A stretch of 64,000 nt of DNA from Nocardia jejuensis NBRC 103114 (GCF_001613145.1 NZ_BDBU01000043.1:1-64000); one strand, 5' to 3'; shown: positions 26,896 through 35,229, counted from the stretch's first letter. Numbers and translations: made by a program. Notes: a model not told the origin generated them from the sequence alone.

Positions 26896-27017
26896 TCGGA
26901 AGAGATTAGCGCGGTTGACCGACTCCTAACCAATCCGACACAGCCTCGGATAGTGCGGCAGGACACATCGCGGGTCAGCGCACATCCGAAACCCTCGTGC
27001 GCGATGCTGTAGCCACG

Positions 27018-28241
27018 ATGAACGAGCACGACGATCCACCGCAACGCTCCGGCGCATCCGCGCTGGACCGGACCGTTGCGGACGAGTCACGGCCGGTCGC
27101 GGCCGAGGATTCGCGAGCAAGCCCGGCGCGGGACCCGCGAGCCGATGCGGGTGATAGGTCCCTTTCCGCCGAGAGTGATGATTCACAACTCGCCGAAACG
27201 ACACCCGAGCCGGAGCACGCCGCCACGCGACTGGGCCGCGCGCGGGAACTGATCGTGCACGTGGCGGTCAAGGCGTGGAACGATTCCATCTTCGCCAAAT
27301 CCGCGGCCGCGGCGTTCTGGCAGACCCTGTCCCTGGCTCCGCTGCTGCTGGGACTGCTCGGCAGCCTCGGCTATGTCGGGCACTGGTTCGGTCCCGACAC
27401 GGTCGAGATCGTGGAGAACAAGATCATTGCGTTCGCGCGGAAGCTGTTCAGCCCCAGCGTGGTCGACGACCTGGTCACACCCACGGTCACCGATGTGCTG
27501 CAGCGCGGTCACGGCGGCGTCGTGTCGGTGGGTTTCGTGCTGTCGCTGTGGGCCGGTTCCTCCGCCATGGCGACCTTCGTGGACGCCATCACCGCCGCGC
27601 ACGGACAGGGCTCGGCCCGTCACCCCGTGTGGCAGCGGATCTTCGCCCTGCTGCTGTACGTCGGCTTCCTGATCGTGTCGGTCATGATCCTGCCCGTGGT
27701 GGCCCTGGGACCGTCGCTGATCGGACGGGTCCTGCCGCACGGATGGCGCGAACCCGGTCTGCGCCTGATCGACGCCTTCTATTACCCCGGCGCGGGCCTG
27801 CTGCTCATCGTCGGGCTGACCACCCTCTACAAACTGGCGCTGCACCGCACCCTGCCGTGGCATCGACTGTTCGGCGGGGCACTGGTCGCGGGCGTCTTCT
27901 TCATGGGAGCGAGCGAGGGCCTGCGCCGCTATCTGTCCTGGGTCACCCGCACCGGCATCAGCTACGGCGCGCTGGCCACCCCGATCGCCTTCCTGCTCTT
28001 CACGTTCTTCCTGGGCTTCGCGGTCATCCTCGGGGCCGAGTTCAATGCCAGCGTCCAGGAATTCTGGCCCGCCCGGGCGACCCGGCTGTCCCAGATCCAC
28101 CGGTGGTGGGACCGCCGCAAGAAGCGGCACGCCACCGAACCTGCTGACGCCGAACCCGCTGACGCCAAACCGGCTGACACGGAACCGAATCCGCCCTCTC
28201 CCCCACCGGCGAGCGGACAGTCGCTGCCCATCGTCTCCTGA
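27018..28241 (+). CDS. YihY/BrkB-family membrane protein
   Basis: A 407-residue inner-membrane protein with about six helices between residues 85 and 355, and disordered charged ends. Family features include AAAFWQTLSLAPLLLGLLG, LWAGSSAMATFVDAITAAHG, YYPGAGLLLIVGLTTLYKL and ASEGLRRYLSWVTRTG. Despite the old name, it is not an RNase BN; function is unknown. The C-terminal tail carries ADAEPADAKPADTEP repeats. ATG 27018 is chosen over GTG 26997. M. tuberculosis carries a YihY homologue (Rv2707) between sigA and sigB, consistent with this position. Confidence 0.88.
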   Translation: MNEHDDPPQRSGASALDRTVADESRPVAAEDSRASPARDPRADAGDRSLSAESDDSQLAETTPEPEHAATRLGRARELIVHVAVKAWNDSIFAKSAAAAFWQTLSLAPLLLGLLGSLGYVGHWFGPDTVEIVENKIIAFARKLFSPSVVDDLVTPTVTDVLQRGHGGVVSVGFVLSLWAGSSAMATFVDAITAAHGQGSARHPVWQRIFALLLYVGFLIVSVMILPVVALGPSLIGRVLPHGWREPGLRLIDAFYYPGAGLLLIVGLTTLYKLALHRTLPWHRLFGGALVAGVFFMGASEGLRRYLSWVTRTGISYGALATPIAFLLFTFFLGFAVILGAEFNASVQEFWPARATRLSQIHRWWDRRKKRHATEPADAEPADAKPADTEPNPPSPPPASGQSLPIVS

Positions 28242-28369
28242 GCGCGGTGACGCGCCGCCGAACCCCGCGAACAAGTTCCGTCCACGCTGTCGATCGGCGC
28301 CGAGCTCGCGCGTCGTTCCAGGAGACGGCCCACAGCAGTGAGCCGCGTTCATCCAGCGAAGGACACGCC

Positions 28370-28774
28370 ATGACCTCTACCCGAACAGACGACTCCGCCG
28401 CTATCTCGAAGGTCTTCGCCGACCAGTACGAGGCGTGGGCGGCGGGCGACGCGGACCGGTTCGTCGCGGATTATTGCGAGCACGCCACCGTGATCATGCC
28501 CGGCGCCTATCGGCGCAGCCGGGAGGAGATCCGCCAGGGTATGGCCGCCGGTTTCGCCGGGCCCCTGAAGGATTCGTCGGTCATCGACACGATCGAAGAC
28601 CTGCGCTTCCTCGACGCCGATCACGCGATCGCGGTGAGCAAGGCCGGTATTCGCTTCGCGGGTGAAACCGATGTGCCCGCCGATCGTCTCGTCCACGCGA
28701 CCTGGGTGTTGCAGCGGCAGAACGACAGGTGGCTGGTCGCCGCCTACCACAACAGCCCCGCCACTTCGCACTAG
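28370..28774 (+). CDS. SnoaL-like (SgcJ/EcaC, DUF4440) protein
   Basis: A 134-residue protein with the NTF2/SnoaL cone fold: ISKVFADQYEAWAAGDADRF, DYCEHATVIMPGAYRRSREE and the closing ATWVLQRQNDRWLVAAYHNS, each within the fold's usual positions. Family members include small enzymes and ligand-binding proteins, so no reaction can be assigned. ATG 28370 follows AAGGA. It converges on the ECF sigma factor gene. Confidence 0.83.
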   Translation: MTSTRTDDSAAISKVFADQYEAWAAGDADRFVADYCEHATVIMPGAYRRSREEIRQGMAAGFAGPLKDSSVIDTIEDLRFLDADHAIAVSKAGIRFAGETDVPADRLVHATWVLQRQNDRWLVAAYHNSPATSH

Positions 28775-28787
28775 CGGACGTCGCGGT

Positions 28788-28812
28788 GTCGTCGGGCGTA
28801 CTGCCCGGCGAC
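28788..28812. terminator. Hairpin between SnoaL-like and ECF42 genes
   Basis: GTCGTCGGGC pairs with GCCCGGCGAC (one G-T wobble) around a 5-nt GTACT loop, between two convergent genes. It lacks a T tract but the position suits a shared terminator. Confidence 0.5.
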
Positions 28813-28824
28813 CCCGCCGAGATT

Positions 28825-30066
28825 TCACACGGTGTCGCGCTTGCGGGCGAGGAACTCGCGTTCGATGTCGTTGCCGGTCAACAAGATCGCCTCGTCGTAG
28901 GCGGCGCGGGCCTCGTCGACGCGGCCGAGTTCGGCGAGGAAATGGGCGCGGGCGGCGGGGAGGTATTCGTAGGTCGCGAGTTGCGGGTGCGCCGCCAGAT
29001 CGTCCAGCGCCGCCAGGGCGGGAGCGGGGCCGTCCGCGTAACCGAGGGCCACCGCACGATTGAGGGCGACCACGGGCGACGGCCAGCGACGGCCCAATTC
29101 GTCGTAGAGGCCGACGATTTGATGCCAGTCGGTGGCGTCGTAGTCCAGGGCCTCCGCGTGCACGGCCGCGATCGCGGCCTGTAGCGCGTACTTCCCGGGC
29201 TGTCGCAGCGAATCCTTCACCAGGGCAAGCCCTTCGGTGATCTGCGGGCGATTCCACCGGGTCCGGTCCTGTCGTTCCAGTGGAACCATCGCGCCCTCGG
29301 CGTCCACCCGCGCGTCCCGGCGCGCCTCGGTGAGCAGCATGAGCGCCAGCAGCCCGGACACCTCGGCGTGCTCGCGCACCAGCGTGCACAGCATCCGGGC
29401 GATGTCGACGGCGCGTTCGGTGAGCTCGCGCCGCACCAGTTCGGCGCCGTAGGGCGCGGTGTGCCCGGTCGTGAAGAGCAGATGCACCACGGTCAGGACG
29501 GCGTCGACGCGGTCGGGCAGTTCCGCGGGCGCGGGCACCCGGTAGGGAATGCGCGCGGCGGCGATCTTCTTCTTGGCGCGGGTGATTCGGGCCGCCATGG
29601 TGGACTCCGACACCAGGAACGCCCGCGCGACCTCCGCGGTGGTCAGCCCGCACACCAGCCGCAAAGTGAGCGCGACCTGGGCCTCGAGCGACAGGGCCGG
29701 GTGGCAGCAGGTACAGATCAGCCGCAACCGGTCGTCGTCGAAATGCGGATCCGCGGCGTCCACCGCCTGGTCCGCGACGTCGGCGTCGTACTCGTCGGAG
29801 ACCAGCATCGGCAGGGCCCGTTTCCGAGTGGCATTGCGCCGCAACAGATCCAGCGCGCGATTGCGTGCCACCGTGGTGAGCCAGGCTCCCGGTCGCGCGG
29901 GCACTCCCTGCCTCGCCCACACCGTGAGCGCCTGGGCGTACGCCTCCTGCACGCACTCCTCACCCAGGTCGATATCGCGCGTGACGCGCACCGTCGCGGC
30001 GAGCACGAAGGCCCACTCGCTGCGATGCGCGTCCTCGACCGCCGAGGCGATATCAGCCGACAGCAC
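28825..30066 (-). CDS. ECF42-type RNA polymerase sigma factor
   Basis: A 413-residue sigma factor. Region 2 covers about residues 8-80 (VQEAYAQALTVWARQGVPAR, AWLTTVARNRALDLLRR) and region 4 about 115-165 (LRLVCGLTTAEVARAFLVSE, then MAARITRAKKKI). A long C-terminal DUF6596/TPR-like domain follows, the mark of ECF42. These lack an anti-sigma factor and are paired with a YCII/DGPF protein, as here. GTG 30066 overlaps the YCII gene by 14 nt and matches the family start; GTG/ATG further upstream to 30102 is less likely. Target promoters are unknown. Confidence 0.88.
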   Translation of the reverse strand: MLSADIASAVEDAHRSEWAFVLAATVRVTRDIDLGEECVQEAYAQALTVWARQGVPARPGAWLTTVARNRALDLLRRNATRKRALPMLVSDEYDADVADQAVDAADPHFDDDRLRLICTCCHPALSLEAQVALTLRLVCGLTTAEVARAFLVSESTMAARITRAKKKIAAARIPYRVPAPAELPDRVDAVLTVVHLLFTTGHTAPYGAELVRRELTERAVDIARMLCTLVREHAEVSGLLALMLLTEARRDARVDAEGAMVPLERQDRTRWNRPQITEGLALVKDSLRQPGKYALQAAIAAVHAEALDYDATDWHQIVGLYDELGRRWPSPVVALNRAVALGYADGPAPALAALDDLAAHPQLATYEYLPAARAHFLAELGRVDEARAAYDEAILLTGNDIEREFLARKRDTV

Positions 30067-30403
30067 CCGGCACCGCCCAGATCGGCCGGACCTCCACCCC
30101 ACCGGCGGGCATCGGCACCTGCTTGGCCACCGCGATAGCCGCGTCCAGATCGGCCGCCTCGATCAGGTAGTAGCCGCCCAACTGCTCCTTGGTCTCCGCG
30201 AACGGCCCATCGGTGATCACGAACCCGTCCGCGCCGTCGGGCCGCACGGTGGTGGCGGTTCCGGACCGCTCCAGTGCGTTCCCACCCCGCAGCGCCTCCC
30301 CGTTCGCCCCGATGAACACCTGATGCGCGGCCCCCATCTCGGCACTGGCCGCCTCGTCGACCTGCTGCTCGTCCTGATAGATCAACACCAGATACTGCGT
30401 CAT
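30053..30403 (-). CDS. YCII/DGPF-domain protein, ECF42 partner
   Basis: A 116-residue YCII-related protein: MTQYLVLIYQDE at the start, the GFVITDGPFAETKEQLGGYYLI signature split as VITDGPFAETKEQL and GGYYLIEA, and AIAVAKQVPMPAGGVEVRP. The ITDGPFAETKE motif is the DGPF signature. These proteins almost always accompany ECF42 sigma factors and are candidate regulators of them or targets of their own sigma. The 3' end overlaps the sigma gene start, so they are co-translated. Confidence 0.92.
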   Translation of the reverse strand: MTQYLVLIYQDEQQVDEAASAEMGAAHQVFIGANGEALRGGNALERSGTATTVRPDGADGFVITDGPFAETKEQLGGYYLIEAADLDAAIAVAKQVPMPAGGVEVRPIWAVPGAVG

Positions 30404-30612
30404 GATCCCTGTCCCTTCAGGTGGTGGACCCGTCTATCGGACCCCTCGATACCTTCGACGCGCAACCCCGACCCGAATCGACAGTCGCGGCGACATTCTT
30501 TTCGGCGGACGCCGCACCCCCTCTGAGAGGCCGGGTGAGCGGCCCGTGCGCTGAGGATTCGCCGCGCGGTGGCACAGTGGACCGGGGGCAGGGCGAACGA
30601 GGAGGAGAGACC

Positions 30613-31236
30613 GTGGGCGCACGCATTCCGAGCCAGTGGGAAGAACTCACCGCTGCCGATCCGGCGCATTCGACGTGGTACGTGGAGCGGTTTCGCGCGC
30701 TGGCGGCCGAGGGAACCGATATCGTCGGCGAGGCGCGGCTGATCGACGCGATGCTGGGGCGGGGTGGCCGGGTGCTGGACGCGGGCTGCGGACCGGGGCG
30801 AGTGGGTGGCTATCTGCACCGCGCCGGACATGCCGTGGTGGGGGTGGATGTGGATCCGGTGCTCATCGCGGCCGCGGAGCAGGACCATCCGGGGCCGACG
30901 TGGCTGGTGGGAGATCTCGCGGAGCTGGATCTGCCCGGACGGGGTGTTGCCGCGGACTTCGATGCGATCGTGTGCGCCGGGAACGTGGTGACCTTCCTGG
31001 CCCCGTCGACCCGCGCGGCCGTGCTGGCCGGATTCGCGCGGCATCTGGCTCCCACGGGACGGCTGGTCGTCGGCTTCGGCGCCGATCGGGGGTACGAGTT
31101 CTCGGAGTTCTTCTCCGACGCCGAAAAGGCCGGTCTCACAGTGGATCTGCGCCTCTCGACATGGGATCTGCGCCCCTTCGCCGACGGCTCCGACTTCCTG
31201 GTCGCGGTGTTCTCGCGTGCGGGTCACCGCGAATGA
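30613..31236 (+). CDS. SAM-dependent methyltransferase, class I
   Basis: A 207-residue methyltransferase. Motif I is LDAGCGPGRVGGYL, the acidic residue follows in GVDVDP, and GDLAELDLPG and ASGSH-like APTGRLVVGFG make up the rest of the fold. It starts at GTG 30613 after GGAGGAGA, a near-perfect ribosome binding site; the open frame upstream is not coding. Substrate is unknown. It converges on the sortase gene across a strong terminator. Confidence 0.85.
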   Translation: MGARIPSQWEELTAADPAHSTWYVERFRALAAEGTDIVGEARLIDAMLGRGGRVLDAGCGPGRVGGYLHRAGHAVVGVDVDPVLIAAAEQDHPGPTWLVGDLAELDLPGRGVAADFDAIVCAGNVVTFLAPSTRAAVLAGFARHLAPTGRLVVGFGADRGYEFSEFFSDAEKAGLTVDLRLSTWDLRPFADGSDFLVAVFSRAGHRE

Positions 31237-31304
31237 GGTAGCGCCCGGGACACGCGAGCTCGGCACCATCTCGGCCGTCGCCCCGCCCTCGGCGACGACA
31301 CAGC

Positions 31305-31342
31305 CGAAAGCGCCCGCACACAACGCTGTGCGGGCGCTTTCG
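31305..31342. terminator. Strong bidirectional terminator
   Basis: A 16-bp perfect stem (arms 31305-31320 and 31327-31342) with a 6-nt CAACGC loop lies between the convergent methyltransferase and sortase genes. The arm ends AAAG/CTTT supply a short T run in both directions. Confidence 0.85.
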
Positions 31343-31361
31343 GGTCGCGTCGACGGGCCCG

Positions 31362-31994
31362 CTAGGTCACCGAATCGAGCGAGGAGAACACGACCACGTT
31401 CGACAGATAGCTCTTGGCGTTCTGGTCGAACTGCCCGCCGCAGGTGACCACCTGCAGTGTCGCGCCGCCACGTGAGCCGTAGACGAGCTGGTCGGGGAAC
31501 TCGGATTTGGAGTACATCCGGACGTCGGTGACCTTGAAGTGCGCGGTCTTTCCGTCCGCCCGGGCCACGTCGATCATGTCGCCGGGCTTGACCTTCTTGA
31601 GCGAGAAGAAGATTCCCTCGCCCTGATAGGAGTCCACGTGGCCGAGGATGACCGCCGACCCCTGCTCACCGGGCGCCGGACCCTGCTGGTACCAGCCGGC
31701 CTGGCGATAGTCCGCCGGGACCTGGACCGTGCCATCGGCATTGAGCCCCAGCGAGATCAGCGATCCCGAGGCGTTGATCGAGGAGATAGTGAATGCCGTC
31801 GGCGTCGATCTGGCCACCCCCGGGGCTGTCTTCACCGCCGAGGTCGACGACGCCGCGGCATTCGATGCGGCCGGGGCGTCGGACGAACACCCGGACAGCA
31901 GAACCGACACCAGCGCTGCCACGACGACGAGGACCGTGACGACGGTGCGCCGGATTCCACCTACCCCCAGCGCACTTCGGCTGCCGATCGTCAC
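31362..31994 (-). CDS. Class F sortase with N-terminal lipobox
   Basis: A 210-residue sortase. The N-terminus is a signal sequence ending in LLSGC (Cys36), so it may be a lipoprotein. The catalytic domain (about 65-207) has His119 in ILGHVDS and Cys185 in LQVVTCGGQFD. The expected catalytic Arg is not obvious: in the spacing I recall for class F enzymes the position is Lys194 (NAKSY). Its start overlaps the stop of the glycine-repeat protein gene by ATGA, making an enzyme-substrate pair likely. It would transpeptidate a secreted protein to the cell wall or another acceptor. Confidence 0.85.
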   Translation of the reverse strand: MTIGSRSALGVGGIRRTVVTVLVVVAALVSVLLSGCSSDAPAASNAAASSTSAVKTAPGVARSTPTAFTISSINASGSLISLGLNADGTVQVPADYRQAGWYQQGPAPGEQGSAVILGHVDSYQGEGIFFSLKKVKPGDMIDVARADGKTAHFKVTDVRMYSKSEFPDQLVYGSRGGATLQVVTCGGQFDQNAKSYLSNVVVFSSLDSVT

Positions 31995-32941
31995 TGCGCG
32001 CTCACCTGTGCCGCCATGCCACCCGCCCCGGTCTCGGGGGCGCCCTTGGGAATCACGTACCCGCCCTGCGGAACTCGGTCCGTGACCGTCGGCCCACCGG
32101 CCATGCCGACCGTCGCGGCGGCCGGAATCGCCATACCCATCACCGTGTCCGGACCTGCCGCTCCGGCTCCCGCGGCCACCAGATCGACGCCGCCGAGACC
32201 GCCGCCCTGCGCCGCGCCTCCGGCAGTCACGCCACCACCGACGGCGCCACCGCCACCGGCGTTCCCACCGACCTGCACGCCACCACCGACAGTGCCACCG
32301 CCACCGGCATTTCCACCGACCTGCACGCCACCGCCGACAGTGCCACCGCCACCGAGGTTCCCGCCGGTCTGCACATCACCACCGACGGTGCCGCCACCGC
32401 CGACAGCGCCTCCGGTCTGCGCATCACCGCCGACCTGCACACCGCCACCGAGGTTCCCGCCGGTCTGCACATCACCACCGACGGTGCCGCCACCGCCGAC
32501 AGCGCCTCCGGTCTGCGCATCACCGCCGACCTGCACACCACCGCCGAGGTTCCCGCCGGTCTGCACATCACCACCGACCGTGCCACCACCCCCGGCATTA
32601 CCGCCCGTCTGCGCGCCGCCGCCGCCGGTCCCGCCGCCACCGGCATTCCCACCGGCCTGCGCACCGCCACCGACCTGCACGCCCCCACCGGCATTTCCAC
32701 CGGCCTGCACGCCGCCCCCACCGACCTGAACGCCGCCTCCGGCATTCGCCCCGCCGCCACCGGCGCCGGCATTCGCATCGACGCCGACCTTGACCCCTCC
32801 GGGCCCGACGCCCACGTCCACACCCAGTCCGACCCCGGGTTCGGGACTCGTGGTCGTGGCGGGATCCGCCGCGGCCGTTGCCGCGCTGAGAACCATCGCG
32901 GTCGCAACGGCCACCGCAGCCGAAAATGTTCTTGCCGACAT
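31991..32941 (-). CDS. Secreted glycine-repeat protein, candidate sortase substrate
   Basis: A 316-residue protein with a signal peptide (cleavage near TAAAD, residue 25) and a glycine-rich body (about 58-250). Between 121 and 200 a 32-residue unit beginning TVGGDVQTGGNLGGGVQVGG recurs at 121, 153 and, in part, 185. The C-terminus is non-repetitive and ends VIPKGAPETGAGGMAAQVSAQ, broken here as VIPKG-APETG-AGGM. APETG resembles an LPxTG-type sorting motif, but no hydrophobic anchor or basic tail follows. Gene overlap with a class F sortase supports, but does not prove, a substrate role. Confidence 0.75.
   Translation of the reverse strand: MSARTFSAAVAVATAMVLSAATAAADPATTTSPEPGVGLGVDVGVGPGGVKVGVDANAGAGGGGANAGGGVQVGGGGVQAGGNAGGGVQVGGGAQAGGNAGGGGTGGGGAQTGGNAGGGGTVGGDVQTGGNLGGGVQVGGDAQTGGAVGGGGTVGGDVQTGGNLGGGVQVGGDAQTGGAVGGGGTVGGDVQTGGNLGGGGTVGGGVQVGGNAGGGGTVGGGVQVGGNAGGGGAVGGGVTAGGAAQGGGLGGVDLVAAGAGAAGPDTVMGMAIPAAATVGMAGGPTVTDRVPQGGYVIPKGAPETGAGGMAAQVSAQ
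32350..32545. repeat. 96-bp tandem repeat inside the glycine-repeat gene
   Basis: The DNA coding for the 32-residue unit is repeated with a 96-bp period, two nearly exact copies and a partial third. Smaller GGC/ACC-rich variants surround it. Such arrays commonly change copy number between strains, which would vary the length of the secreted protein without shifting the frame. Confidence 0.8.
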
Positions 32942-33137
32942 TGTCCAACCGCTTCCAGAAGATGTATCCCGACACCCTTCCGTCGATCGAACGTGCTCGA
33001 GCGTTAGCCGGTTTCGCCCCTATTCCGAAAACTCCCAGCAAATTGGGAGTAAAAGAAACCGGACGCCCGTAAAGTTCCCCAGAGGTCCGCCGCCACTCCC
33101 GCCCAGGCAGGCGTCTCCCAAGTTCGCGGCGATCGAT

Positions 33138-33596
33138 TCACCGGATGGTTTCGTCGGCGAGGCGTTGCAGGTAGCCGGCGAATCGGCGCCGGTCGCGCTC
33201 GCTCCACGCCGCGGTGAGCTGGTCGAAGCACTGGCGTTGCCAGTCGTGCGACGCGATCAGCAGATCGTGTCCGCTGTCGGTGAGTCGAACGACGACGCGG
33301 CGACGATCGCGAACGGAGTCGCCACGGACCAGGTAACCGGCATCGACGGCGTCACGCACCATGCGGCTGGCGCCGGAGTGGTCGAGACCGAGCTGCTCGG
33401 CGACATCGGTGACAGCTGCCTGCTCACCCGTCCGCAGCGCGGCGGCAACGGCCTCTACGACCTGAATGTGCTGCACCCGCCGCTGATCCGTGTCCGGTTC
33501 CTGGACGACTCGGGTGAGTGCCTGGATGCTCCAGCGACGCGACCAGAAACGGACCAGCCGGAACAGGGCCGGTCCACCATCGACCGTGTCGGCCAT
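33138..33596 (-). CDS. MarR-family transcriptional regulator
   Basis: A 152-residue winged-helix regulator of the MarR family: VVEAVAAALRTGEQAAVTDVAE across the first helices, LGLDHSGASRMVRDAVDAGYLV as recognition helix, and SVRDRRRVVVRLTDSGHDLL as wing, each read as part of the domain. ATG 33596 gives a normal-length protein; ATG 33638 is in frame but sits 3 nt from the operator. It is divergent from a VOC protein gene, and a large inverted repeat separates them, so it probably represses both. The ligand is unknown. Confidence 0.87.
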   Translation of the reverse strand: MADTVDGGPALFRLVRFWSRRWSIQALTRVVQEPDTDQRRVQHIQVVEAVAAALRTGEQAAVTDVAEQLGLDHSGASRMVRDAVDAGYLVRGDSVRDRRRVVVRLTDSGHDLLIASHDWQRQCFDQLTAAWSERDRRRFAGYLQRLADETIR

Positions 33597-33640
33597 GGCC
33601 GAAGTGTTTCGAGCCTCGTGCGTATCCACCCTCGACATCG

Positions 33641-33678
33641 TATGCGATACGCATCTATATTTTTATGCGTATCGCATA
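33641..33678. promoter_or_regulatory. Operator of the MarR / VOC divergon
   Basis: Two perfect 14-nt inverted arms, TATGCGATACGCAT (33641-33654) and ATGCGTATCGCATA (33665-33678), flank a 10-nt CTATATTTTT spacer. Each arm is itself nearly palindromic (ATGCG-n3-CGCAT), so it can be two MarR sites. TATATT inside the spacer can be a -10 element. Binding here would block both divergent promoters. Confidence 0.85.
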
Positions 33679-33716
33679 CAAATACTTTTTCGGGACCCAC
33701 GAAACAGGAGGAAGCG

Positions 33717-34088
33717 ATGTCTATCGTTCTCAATCACACGATCGTCCCGGCGGCCGACAAGCTCGCCGCGGCAACGTTTTTCGCCGAACTGATGGGGCTG
33801 ACGGTGTCCGCTGTCGCCGGACCGTTCGCGCCCGTGCCGGTCAACGGCGATCTGACACTCGACTTCGACGACCGCCGGCGAGTCGAGCCCGGCCATTACG
33901 CCTTCCTCGTCGATGACGACACCTTCGACGCCGTACTGGGGAGGCTGGCGACCTGGCCTGCCGTGGAGTACGGCTCCGGCCCGGAACACGGGTGGGACCG
34001 GCAGGTCAACCACCTGGCCGGCGGGCGCGGGGTCTACGTGCACGCCCCCGACGGTCACAGCTACGAGCTGTTCACCGCCGTTCCCTGA
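33717..34088 (+). CDS. VOC-family (glyoxalase-like) protein
   Basis: A 123-residue single VOC domain: MSIVLNHTIVPAADKLAAATFF with the metal His in NHTIV, a central loop, and the closing GRGVYVHAPDGHSYELFTAVP where His and Glu are possible metal ligands. VOC proteins include glyoxalases, dioxygenases and resistance proteins. ATG 33717 follows AGGAGGAAG. Divergence from a MarR regulator with a shared operator suggests an inducible detoxification function. Confidence 0.86.
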   Translation: MSIVLNHTIVPAADKLAAATFFAELMGLTVSAVAGPFAPVPVNGDLTLDFDDRRRVEPGHYAFLVDDDTFDAVLGRLATWPAVEYGSGPEHGWDRQVNHLAGGRGVYVHAPDGHSYELFTAVP

Positions 34089-34149
34089 GCCACAGGGTCG
34101 ACGCCGGGCCGCTCCCGGCGCCGGTCATCGACCATCGGGAGACACTCCC

Positions 34150-34255
34150 TGGCAAGGTATTGCCGGCACCTGAGCAGCGCAGACCCCTGGTCATTCGTTC
34201 AGTTCACATCCCGGGCCGTCGCTTCGTCGCGAATTCCGCTGGCAACTAATTGCCA
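34150..34255. promoter_or_regulatory. Two TGGCAA-N4-TTGCC sites before the secreted SH3 gene
   Basis: TGGCAA-GGTA-TTGCCG lies at 34150-34165 and TGGCAA-CTAA-TTGCCA at 34240-34255. The arms are the same in both apart from the last base, and the sites are 90 bp apart. The second is 88 nt before the ATG at 34344. The gap 34089-34343 holds no gene, so these look like paired operators for the secreted protein gene. Confidence 0.65.
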
Positions 34256-34343
34256 ACGCACCTCTGTTGCCCAAACTTCTTGTGCCCCTTACGTTCTCCA
34301 GACCCGGCGACGTCAGATCCGCTGGGAGAGGAAAGGGATCCAC

Positions 34344-34712
34344 ATGAAGTCGAGAATTCTGCTCGCGGCCGCACTGACCTTCGGTTCGACCGGCCTGTCG
34401 CTGCTCACCGGCACGCCCGCCGCCCAGGCACAGCAGGCGTGCAACTGGTATCCGAGCACTTCGGGGCACGCGACCTGGGGTGACGCGACCATGGACGGCC
34501 CGTACAACTCGTACAACCTCTACACCGGAAACGCCTCGACCTGCGACAGAACCGGATACACCGTCGCCGAGGGCGCGGCCGTCAAGGTGATCTGCCACGA
34601 GAAGAACAACGCGGGCAACGAGTGGGCCTACATCCAGAACGGTGCGGGCCACCGCGGCTGGGTCTCGCGATCGAACATCAGCTCCTGGTGGCCGACCGTT
34701 TCCAACTGCTGA
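34344..34712 (+). CDS. Secreted SH3-like small protein
   Basis: A 122-residue exported protein with a clear signal peptide (cleavage near AQAQQ, about residue 30). The mature part has an SH3-type segment: TAS-like NASTCDRTGYTVAEGAAVKVIC and EWAYIQNGAGHRGWVSRSNIS, read as parts of one domain. Four cysteines (two near residues 32 and 66, later Cys near 81 and the C-terminal Cys122) could form disulfides. Bacterial SH3 domains often bind cell-wall peptides. ATG 34344 follows GAGAGGAAAGG. Confidence 0.82.
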   Translation: MKSRILLAAALTFGSTGLSLLTGTPAAQAQQACNWYPSTSGHATWGDATMDGPYNSYNLYTGNASTCDRTGYTVAEGAAVKVICHEKNNAGNEWAYIQNGAGHRGWVSRSNISSWWPTVSNC

Positions 34713-34824
34713 CCCCGCCGCGCACCGCTGAGCCGGAGCCTTCCGGTACCGGCTGAACCTTCTTCATCGTGTCGCCGACGTGTGTGAACTCCGGAGTGCA
34801 CGGGCGAGCCGGGCTCGGCGCACC

Positions 34825-35229
34825 TCACCGAGCCCGGCGAACCAGCGGCACGCGGAGTCGGCGGCGAGTGCCGCGCGGCGGCCGCGGTGCGCGGCGCGGG
34901 CGGGCGTAGCGCAGGACCTCCATCACTCGGTCCTCTGCGATGCGGAACTGTTGAAGATCGACCCGCAGACGCCAGGCGATCTCCGGATCACCGGCCTCGA
35001 GGACCGTCGCGCGCACCGGCAGGACGTAGCCCGCGATCCGCGCGTCCGAGAGCGCGAAAAGCACGCGGTAGACCTGTGATTCGTCCAGGTCCGCGAGCAC
35101 TCCCCAGGTGCGGGCATCGAGCCCGTTACTCAAGCCGCGAGACGGAATCCACTGCGGAGCGACGCGTCGGCGCGCCCACGGATCGGGGACTTCCTGCGTT
35201 ATCTCGAACTGGTCTCTCACAGTCCCCAC
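34825..35229 (-). CDS. Conserved-looking hypothetical protein
   Basis: A 134-residue protein without a family I recognise. It starts at GTG 35229 (GTG 35220 is an alternative), with an acidic/amphipathic middle (residues about 40-105: TWGVLADLDESQVYRVLFAL, then DARIAGYVLPVRATVLEAGD) and a very basic C-terminal tail (RRAPRPPRGTRRRLRVPLV). Regular mixed composition and codon use suggest it is real. The basic tail could bind nucleic acid or membrane. It follows the DUF3039 gene in the same direction after a 76-nt gap. Confidence 0.55.
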   Translation of the reverse strand: MGTVRDQFEITQEVPDPWARRRVAPQWIPSRGLSNGLDARTWGVLADLDESQVYRVLFALSDARIAGYVLPVRATVLEAGDPEIAWRLRVDLQQFRIAEDRVMEVLRYARPRRAPRPPRGTRRRLRVPLVRRAR

